A stretch of 30,586 bases of DNA from a virus: IMG/VR virus record IMGVR_UViG_3300000232_000002, positions 28,977-59,562 of that record, one strand, 5' to 3'. The notes below the pieces were generated by a model. That model saw only the letters and a list, made by a program, of their open reading frames with translations. It had not been told where the DNA came from and did no database searches. The position numbers and the translations under genes are program-made. How positions within the stretch are numbered: the stretch's first letter is position 1; each line of letters begins with the position of its first letter. Of this stretch, positions 24,910-30,586 are shown in pieces.

Positions 24910-26513
24910 AATTCAAACCTTTCTATTACTGATTTACTCTTAAAGACAGCTCTATACCAAAAATCATCTTTATTATTCACAGCTTGTATAGTCATGTAAT
25001 CGAAGTCATTTAGTATGGTTAAATCAGGTGGAAGATGATATGAGAAATCTGGTATCTCTGGATTTCTTAGTGTAAAGACAACTTCTCCCTCAAAGAGATT
25101 ATAGTATACCTCTAAATTAAAAATACCTATTATAGGAGCTTGATATGTTTCACCAAGTACAAGCTTAGTATACTCTATCTGATTACTGTATATATCATCT
25201 GATATTCTACGTATTGAACCATCCATACGTACTGTATAAGTCTCTAGTCCATTACCCTTAGCTACTATATAAATACTTCTCATAGGATAAGTAGGTATAA
25301 TACCTGCAGTGAGAGCTACAAATTGAGCTTCACTAATTACTGATGTAACAGGCATTGTATGACTAGGGTCTACCATGTCATGATAATGAATGTGTTCTGC
25401 TGTACCTATACCATAGTCTATAGCTTCTACACGTTCGCTAGTTATTGAGAAGTTCAAATCATCAATACTTCTTATAAGATAACAATCATTCAATGTAACC
25501 ACACAGGTATAGGTCTTATAATATACATCTATTATAGTAGTTATACTAGGTAGTCCTGTAGTACCTGATACTGTAACATTCCCATCTCTAGGGATTACAT
25601 CAGTAACTATCTCTATAAATATAGTAGTATCTAAAGGATTCTTTACTACAGTATATCCTGCAGGTAATTGTGTTACTATCTCATCAATAATACATGGCTT
25701 ATATAATCCAAGATAGAATAAACATACAGTATCTCCACTAACAATGCGTAATCTAATAGGTAAGTTATATAGATTATTATATATGCCTATATCCTGTATA
25801 CTCACTGAATAGAAAGTACCATTAGAACTCACAGGATGACTAATATTCCCTATAACAACACTATATGTAGTATTAAACCCTACTAATTGACTACTAACCT
25901 CATCTGGTAATGAGAACTTTACAAGTGTTGGTATATTTACTATTATAGGAATAACTACATCTAACTCATGACAAGTACCTGTATTGTTCCGTATAGGAGT
26001 AACTCTATTATCATCTCCTCCATTACCTCCACCATTATTACTACCATCATCTCTATTACTAAATCTACATACTACACCATCAAGTACAAAGGTAATTACA
26101 ACAGTTAAACTACTATTAGTATACCCTACTACACTAAACCCATTTATACGATAAGTATATCCATCAGTAGTAGAAATACTATAAGGAGCATCATTGATAC
26201 TAACAGTTATTGTAGAGTTAAATACTCCTATAGTACTCTTAACATAATCATCTACTAAGAACGATAAAGAGTTATCTGCATTGATATACAGTATAGGAGG
26301 ATTACCACAAGCAAATTCAGGAGAACGAGGTATTAATCTACCACAGAGTATCTCCATTCGATGGAAGTATACTTTGATTAGAGTAGATGCTGATGGATGT
26401 AGTACTCCATTCTTCTGTAGGTATCTATAATGTAGTAGTATACTCTCCACATCTTCACTATCTCTACCTGACAAGTCCCTAGAGTACTTTAATAATTCAA
26501 CATCAGGTATCAT
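24906..26513 (-). CDS. Hypothetical virion protein, Gly/Asn-rich hinge between helical and beta domains
   Basis: 535 residues. Residues 1 to about 85 are helical (VESILLHYRYLQKNG, IKVYFHRMEILCGRL). A beta region follows to about 155, then a flexible linker GSNNGGGNGGDDN (about 157-169), then a long beta-rich part with several Cys. There are no enzymatic motifs. The start overlaps the adaptor-candidate stop by 4 bases (ATGA) and the stop overlaps the next start, so it is in the same translational unit. It is likely a neck or tail component, as N4 relatives have several such genes between terminase and the tail sheath gene. Confidence 0.7.
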   Translation of the reverse strand: MIPDVELLKYSRDLSGRDSEDVESILLHYRYLQKNGVLHPSASTLIKVYFHRMEILCGRLIPRSPEFACGNPPILYINADNSLSFLVDDYVKSTIGVFNSTITVSINDAPYSISTTDGYTYRINGFSVVGYTNSSLTVVITFVLDGVVCRFSNRDDGSNNGGGNGGDDNRVTPIRNNTGTCHELDVVIPIIVNIPTLVKFSLPDEVSSQLVGFNTTYSVVIGNISHPVSSNGTFYSVSIQDIGIYNNLYNLPIRLRIVSGDTVCLFYLGLYKPCIIDEIVTQLPAGYTVVKNPLDTTIFIEIVTDVIPRDGNVTVSGTTGLPSITTIIDVYYKTYTCVVTLNDCYLIRSIDDLNFSITSERVEAIDYGIGTAEHIHYHDMVDPSHTMPVTSVISEAQFVALTAGIIPTYPMRSIYIVAKGNGLETYTVRMDGSIRRISDDIYSNQIEYTKLVLGETYQAPIIGIFNLEVYYNLFEGEVVFTLRNPEIPDFSYHLPPDLTILNDFDYMTIQAVNNKDDFWYRAVFKSKSVIERFEF

Positions 26514-27103
26514 GGTAGTATAAACCCATTTGTAGATGCTCTAATATCTCTCTCTGATACTACTCTTGTTTTATACCCATTATCCTCAATTCTCTTCTTC
26601 TCATACAAGTACTCATTCTTAGATATACTTAATGTATTTAAATCTTTAAATCCTACCATTCTATGTAATAGGAAGTTTAGGTATGTAGAGAATGTCTCTA
26701 AGTACTTAAAACTAAACACTGTCATAGCATCACAGAATGGTTCAGGATAGGCTATATAGTGGATAAAGAGTCTATCTAAAGGATAGTCCTTATTTCTAAT
26801 CTCTAATCGTTGTCCTCCATCGTAGAAGATAAAACCATTGTTCTCATCATTATAGTTAAGTGTATTACCTTTCTCATCAAAGAACCTAACAGGTCTAATA
26901 AAGTCATCTGGTAATGTATAGAATATTCTATTAGCTTCCATATCTACTATATAATCATACTTAGCATAGAGTTCAAACTCTTCATATATCCTATTAATAC
27001 ATACCCTTAGTAAGGTATCTACATTACCATCTTTAATAGTAATACCCTTAACATTGGTAGTAAGCTCTGCGTAGTCTCTTAACTCATTATACTTCATCAA
27101 CAT
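26510..27103 (-). CDS. Head-tail adaptor candidate
   Basis: 197 residues. The pattern is that of podovirus adaptor/head-completion proteins (P22 gp4-like type): an N-terminal helix (MKYNELRDYAELTT), helical DTLLRVCINRIYEEFELYA, then a YTLPDDFIRPVRFF strand, GGQRLEIRNKDYPLDRLFIHY, and a C-terminal helical pair (FKYLETFSTYLNFLLHRM). In such proteins the central DF..P motif is common. It would sit on the portal ring and connect it to the tail. The first Met is used with AAGGATATAGAT in front; a second Met at residue 3 is possible. Identification is moderate. Confidence 0.65.
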   Translation of the reverse strand: MLMKYNELRDYAELTTNVKGITIKDGNVDTLLRVCINRIYEEFELYAKYDYIVDMEANRIFYTLPDDFIRPVRFFDEKGNTLNYNDENNGFIFYDGGQRLEIRNKDYPLDRLFIHYIAYPEPFCDAMTVFSFKYLETFSTYLNFLLHRMVGFKDLNTLSISKNEYLYEKKRIEDNGYKTRVVSERDIRASTNGFILP

Positions 27104-27113
27104 ATCTATATCC

Positions 27114-29573
27114 TTATTCCTGAACTGTATAGCTATTATATCCCTTAGGAACTATACTCATCCTTTTACCAAATATCCTACGACTATCAGCTACTTCAGA
27201 TATATCCTCCTTTGTTATAGTAAAGTATGTTCTACTTAAAGGCATATACTGTATTTGACTGAATGCATCAATGAAGTCATCATGAGTAGATGTAATACCC
27301 TCTGGTACTATAGATAGTAGTTCTTTCATAGCCTCTATATACCATTCTGATGTAGTACTCTCTCTCATAAATATGAAATTACCTTTTGCTACATCTGGAT
27401 ATACTACTGAAAATCTAGTCATCTTATTACCACTACTTCTAATACCATCTACAGATGATATTTCATTATCATGGTTATCATTTATATTACTACTAGCAAA
27501 TTTGAAATGAATACCTCTAAGCTTCATCTCTCTGTTTAACCAAGGAATAAATCCTCCTTGTTGTCCATTTATCTCTACACCTACTCTCTGTGGTTTCCAC
27601 TTCTGTACCAATCTAAATAACTCATCTATATTCTTATCCATTAGATTCTTACCACAGTATCCATCTACAATGTACTTTTTACTATCATCTCCATATGCCC
27701 ATACTAAGATAAATGAATAGTCACTACTCTCTTTATCACTTGTTGCAAAGTCAGTAGTAATATAGAAGTTCCACATACCATATGGAGCATCTAGGAATCT
27801 GTTTTGTGTATCCATACCAAACATATGAGCTTCTACCATACGTCTCTCTTTAGATGTAGGAGTTAACATTAACTCTTGATAGAATCCTTGTAATGTAGTC
27901 TTATCTCTACCATTCTTAGCCTTATTGTACTTCTTTGCTATAATATCATATGGGAATCTATCTTCCCAACTACCTCTAAACTCTTCTCTCCTACAAGGGA
28001 ACTTCTCACATATAGGAAATACTACATTAGTATAATTACCACTAGCTACTGCTTCTGATACAACACACTTACTATGAAATGGAGTACCAATAAGTATCTG
28101 TAATGCATTAGGATGCATAGCTTCCTCTATAGCCTTGAATATAGTATCCTTAATGCTCTCTAGCTTAGCCTCTGATACAGCAGTAGTATCCGATAATACG
28201 TCATCTATAACTGCTAACTTAGGTCTTCTATTCTTCTCTCTACCACCTCTAATACCTGTTAATGCTCCATATGTACGTACAATTAACTCATGACCATTTA
28301 AATTAGTCATTGTCCATCTACCCATAGTAAACTTAGCCTTAGGTATTAACTTCTGTAGTATTTGACTAGTATTCCATGTATACTCCATATTATTAGTCAT
28401 TGTCTTACATCCATTATCTACTGTATCAGATACATATATAGCAAAGTCTACCTTACCTATTCTAGGTAGTTCCTCATAGATAGCTAGGTAGAAGAATAGG
28501 TTTTGAGCCATAGAAGTACTATTAACTGTAGCTACATAATTAGTAGTCAAGAACTGTTTATCAATATGGTCTACACTGATACATTGTGTAGGTACTATAT
28601 CTACAGGCTTTACCTCTGTTATAAGAGCATACTTTCTATCCACACCAATAGTAACTGTAGCTTTATTAAATGAGAAACACGTAGTACTATATAATCCTAA
28701 GGTTCTAGCTACTTCACATATATCAGTAGCTAACTGTCTACTTACTAAGTACATGGATATAGACCTAACAGCAGTATCAAGTGATGAACCTACATATCTA
28801 CTATCTATAAGAGCATTGAGTAGTTCAGTCCTATATTCTATTGAAGTATGTTTATACCTCTCTGGTATGAATAATTTCTTACGTGGAGTACTAACATTAA
28901 CACCCTCTAAGTCTCTGGCTAAGAATACTTGTTCAATTCCTCTATTATCTAATATACCCTCACCTAATATCTTACCTAAGTACTTAGCCTCAACATCTGG
29001 TATATGAGTATTCTCAAACTCTATAGGAGCATTGTTCTTTACTCTATAGACAAATTTATTACTACCTTGTCTATATGTATTCTTAGATTTGTATGCTCCA
29101 AATAGTTCTTCTGTAGTGAATATGTAGTTCTCTGTATATCTCTTTAGTCTGTTCACTTTCCAAAAGTGATGTTTACAAGCTACTACACTTCTACCATCTT
29201 CAAATGTTACTCTATAAGTATTGTTTCTAAATACCTTACTCTTCCATATAACCTTAGTAGTAGTACCATCTGGAGCTAGTATTCTCTCACCTAACTTAAC
29301 ATCCTCAATGGTAACCTTAGTACCATCTGCCTTATATACTACCTCATCTAATGCTAATGCTTTACCACTACCTCTATGAGCTACTATACATATATCTTTC
29401 TTTCCAAACATAGCATCAAACATCTGATAGTGCATTATAGGTGTTTGATTCTCTAACTGTTCTCCATATATCAAGTTAACCAAGTTAACATACTGTAATG
29501 CTTCTGTAGATGGATGATAATTCTTATAACTGTCTCCATAGTCTACCTTTTGTACATAATCATCTAGTGTCAT
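27114..29573 (-). CDS. terL: Large terminase subunit interrupted by an intein
   Basis: 819 residues, of which 72-351 are an intein, leaving a normal 539-residue terminase. Motifs: Walker A AHRGSGK (65-71) continuing after the intein as ST (352-353), Walker B LAVIDD (453-458), coupling motif LIGTP (494-498), nuclease acids D608 (TTDFA), E667 (GVEING) and D766/D769 (HDDFIDA). It cuts concatemeric DNA and powers packaging through the portal. The ATG is 2 bases after the upstream stop with AAGGTATAAAG. Without splicing, the ATP site would be split and packaging should fail. The terminase call is firm; splicing is inferred. Confidence 0.95.
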   Translation of the reverse strand: MTLDDYVQKVDYGDSYKNYHPSTEALQYVNLVNLIYGEQLENQTPIMHYQMFDAMFGKKDICIVAHRGSGKALALDEVVYKADGTKVTIEDVKLGERILAPDGTTTKVIWKSKVFRNNTYRVTFEDGRSVVACKHHFWKVNRLKRYTENYIFTTEELFGAYKSKNTYRQGSNKFVYRVKNNAPIEFENTHIPDVEAKYLGKILGEGILDNRGIEQVFLARDLEGVNVSTPRKKLFIPERYKHTSIEYRTELLNALIDSRYVGSSLDTAVRSISMYLVSRQLATDICEVARTLGLYSTTCFSFNKATVTIGVDRKYALITEVKPVDIVPTQCISVDHIDKQFLTTNYVATVNSTSMAQNLFFYLAIYEELPRIGKVDFAIYVSDTVDNGCKTMTNNMEYTWNTSQILQKLIPKAKFTMGRWTMTNLNGHELIVRTYGALTGIRGGREKNRRPKLAVIDDVLSDTTAVSEAKLESIKDTIFKAIEEAMHPNALQILIGTPFHSKCVVSEAVASGNYTNVVFPICEKFPCRREEFRGSWEDRFPYDIIAKKYNKAKNGRDKTTLQGFYQELMLTPTSKERRMVEAHMFGMDTQNRFLDAPYGMWNFYITTDFATSDKESSDYSFILVWAYGDDSKKYIVDGYCGKNLMDKNIDELFRLVQKWKPQRVGVEINGQQGGFIPWLNREMKLRGIHFKFASSNINDNHDNEISSVDGIRSSGNKMTRFSVVYPDVAKGNFIFMRESTTSEWYIEAMKELLSIVPEGITSTHDDFIDAFSQIQYMPLSRTYFTITKEDISEVADSRRIFGKRMSIVPKGYNSYTVQE
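28521..29360 (-). mobile_element. Class 3-type intein in the TerL Walker A motif, with degenerate LAGLIDADG endonuclease
   Basis: 280-residue in-frame insertion from A72 to N351 between Walker A Lys71 and Ser352. It begins with Ala instead of Cys/Ser/Thr. The class 3 W-C-T set is present: W138 two residues after block B His136 (CKHHFW), C331 in VPTQCISVD (block F), and T349 two residues before terminal N351. The block B Thr is Cys133, and the penultimate His is Val350. The middle carries two LAGLIDADG-like motifs, YLGKILGEG (198-206) and LLNALIDSRY (251-260); the first acid is Glu, and the second lacks the usual ADG, so the endonuclease may be dead. The extein junction restores GSGKST. The intein is well supported; splicing activity needs testing. 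Confidence 0.9.
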
Positions 29574-29575
29574 CT

Positions 29576-30289
29576 TTATACCTTATGTGATATTTGAGCT
29601 TTGAATTGGTTATCTACCTCTATAAGGGTAAGTTTACCATCTGCTATTAATCTACTACTAGTAGTAGCTAACTCTCTATTCATCTGCTTGAATGAATCTA
29701 ATGTACTAAGTATGGTTTCCTCATTGATGGTATGTTCTACCTCTAATGTAGTTGGTTTTCTTAGTTCCTGTAAGATAGTTTGACAAGCTCCTAGTTGTAT
29801 CTTCTCATCCTTACTATGATTTACTAGATATTCTAGTTTATCTATAGCACACTGTACCAATGGTGAGTTAGCTACGTGTAAAGGAACACTGTTGAAGCTC
29901 ATTACCTTAATTACCATAGCATCCTTAGATACCATTCTTCCTCTACGTTGTATACTACTCTTATATGCTCTAGGTGATGCATATTTGACTGAAGCTTCAC
30001 TAGCTTTGTCTGGGTAGGTTAACTCATATGCAGTACCCTCATTAAGTCCTAATAGCCTATATGAAACGAATTTACAAGCATATGCATACTTAGCATTCAT
30101 CTCACTAATATCTAGTGTAGACATACCACTAAAGAACTTCTCAATGAACAGTGTTACTGTCTCTTCTTCATCATATAGACTATTCTCATTGTCTTTAAGT
30201 AAGACATCTATAGCCTTCAATAATTGACCATTGGTATTAGCACCCTCTGGTAACCTCTTGAATATAGCTTCACGTAGTAAATTATTCAT
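29576..30289 (-). CDS. Putative terminase small subunit
   Basis: 237 residues, directly upstream of and co-transcribed with terL. Helical: an N-terminal part (MNNLLREAIFKRLPEG, LKAIDVLLKD) then a mid region with EASVKYASPRAYKSSIQRRGRM rich in basic residues (about 96-117), which could contact DNA, and helices with IDKLEYLVNHSKDEK and ILQELRKPTTLEVE. The C-terminus is a polar helix. There is no clear winged-helix motif, but the position, size and basic centre fit a small terminase that recognises the packaging site. The ribosome site is AAAGGAGTAGTGT. It is the first late gene here, and the region upstream may contain its own recognition site. Confidence 0.6.
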   Translation of the reverse strand: MNNLLREAIFKRLPEGANTNGQLLKAIDVLLKDNENSLYDEEETVTLFIEKFFSGMSTLDISEMNAKYAYACKFVSYRLLGLNEGTAYELTYPDKASEASVKYASPRAYKSSIQRRGRMVSKDAMVIKVMSFNSVPLHVANSPLVQCAIDKLEYLVNHSKDEKIQLGACQTILQELRKPTTLEVEHTINEETILSTLDSFKQMNRELATTSSRLIADGKLTLIEVDNQFKAQISHKV

Positions 30290-30586
30290 ACACTACTCCT
30301 TTACTGTTGATTTATTGCATATTGTACCCTAATTACCCCTATATAGGTGTTTAGTGGTATTTAGTACCATTACGTTCGTTTAAATAGGGTATATGAGTAT
30401 TGTTTAGTCTATAGATTAGTTAATTAGTATTTAGTCCTAGAATACGTTTAAATTGACTTAGGTAGGTAAGAGTATACCCTAGGTGATTAGAATGGGTTTA
30501 AGAGGCTATTCTGTGTGTTTATAGTAGGTATATGTAGGTTTATTAGTTGTTTAGTTGATTATTTATTTTTTTTTTTTTTGGTTTTT
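30290..30586. promoter_or_regulatory. Non-coding leader of the late operon with repeated ACTAA-type motifs; window edge with poly-T
   Basis: 297 bases without a gene. On the minus strand it has about eight ACTAA motifs. A composite direct repeat, TTTAAACG followed by 9 or 11 bases and ACTAAATAC, occurs at 30445-30452/30427-30435 and 30377-30384/30357-30365. TACCCTATTTAAA (30391-30379) is shared with the lysis leader. A palindrome CCTATATAGG is at 30338-30347, and a stem TGGTA/TACCA at 30355-30369. A run of 14 T lies at the far end. It is probably a promoter and possibly a packaging-recognition region. No -10/-35 pair is convincing. Confidence 0.5.

Noticed and set aside
28521-29360. Group I intron or free-standing homing endonuclease as the cause of the TerL insertion
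   Set aside because: The frame is open across the whole insertion and has intein splicing blocks at both ends, which an intron would not have.
1-30586. CRISPR-like or short tandem repeats suggested by many TCTACTACT-type strings on the plus strand
   Set aside because: They come from repeated use of AGT/AGA/GTA codons in minus-strand genes and have no regular spacing.
30290-30586. N4-type hairpin promoters for a virion RNA polymerase (5-7 bp stem, 3-base loop)
   Set aside because: The only stem here (TGGTA/TACCA) has a 5-base loop and no matching partners; N4 early promoters are in the early region in any case.

Overview
The window is the late (structural, lysis and packaging) half of an AT-rich, tailed, podovirus-type phage genome. 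All convincing genes lie on the minus strand and read from the right end of the window to the left. Gene order (small terminase candidate, large terminase, neck/tail proteins, fibre-like proteins, lysis cassette, portal, scaffold, major capsid protein, internal virion proteins, then a large gene running off the left edge) matches the late arm of Escherichia phage N4 and its relatives (Schitoviridae-like). The major capsid protein looks like the N4-gp56 family. An i-spanin/lipoprotein o-spanin pair points to a Gram-negative host. Strong AAGGA/AGGAG ribosome sites and TGnTATAAT sites without a recognisable -35 would suit a low-GC proteobacterial host such as a Campylobacterota member, but this host guess is inference only.

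Layout in transcription order. 30586-30290: non-coding leader with repeated ACTAA-type motifs and a poly-T run at the window edge. 30289-27114: small terminase candidate and large terminase; the latter is interrupted at its Walker A lysine by a 280-residue class 3-type intein. 27103-21782: adaptor candidate and three virion proteins linked by 4-bp start/stop overlaps. 21715-17146: three paralogous proteins sharing one N-terminal module but with different C-termini, plus an unrelated 485-residue protein. 16991-15345: lysis cassette (coiled-coil/TM protein, M15 peptidase endolysin, holin, two spanin candidates). 15286-14155: fibre-like and small beta-rich proteins. 14158-9292: portal, a small gene, scaffold and major capsid protein. 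9238-1: head/internal proteins, including a 963-residue protein with an intact staphylococcal-nuclease-like domain, ending with the first 328 codons of a large gene in the position of the N4 virion RNA polymerase.

The genes work together as one late programme: the terminase packages DNA through the portal into an N4-type capsid built on the scaffold; the neck, tail and fibre proteins complete the particle; the internal proteins are probably loaded in the head and ejected; and the lysis cassette releases progeny. Intergenic gaps are few and short, and most carry a stem-loop. Four of them also carry the same leader, AAATTAAAY, just before the ribosome site. The most unusual items are the TerL intein, the nuclease domain in an apparent ejection protein, the three-paralogue family and the structured gap after the portal gene. 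No tRNA, rRNA, CRISPR array, integrase or transposase was found.
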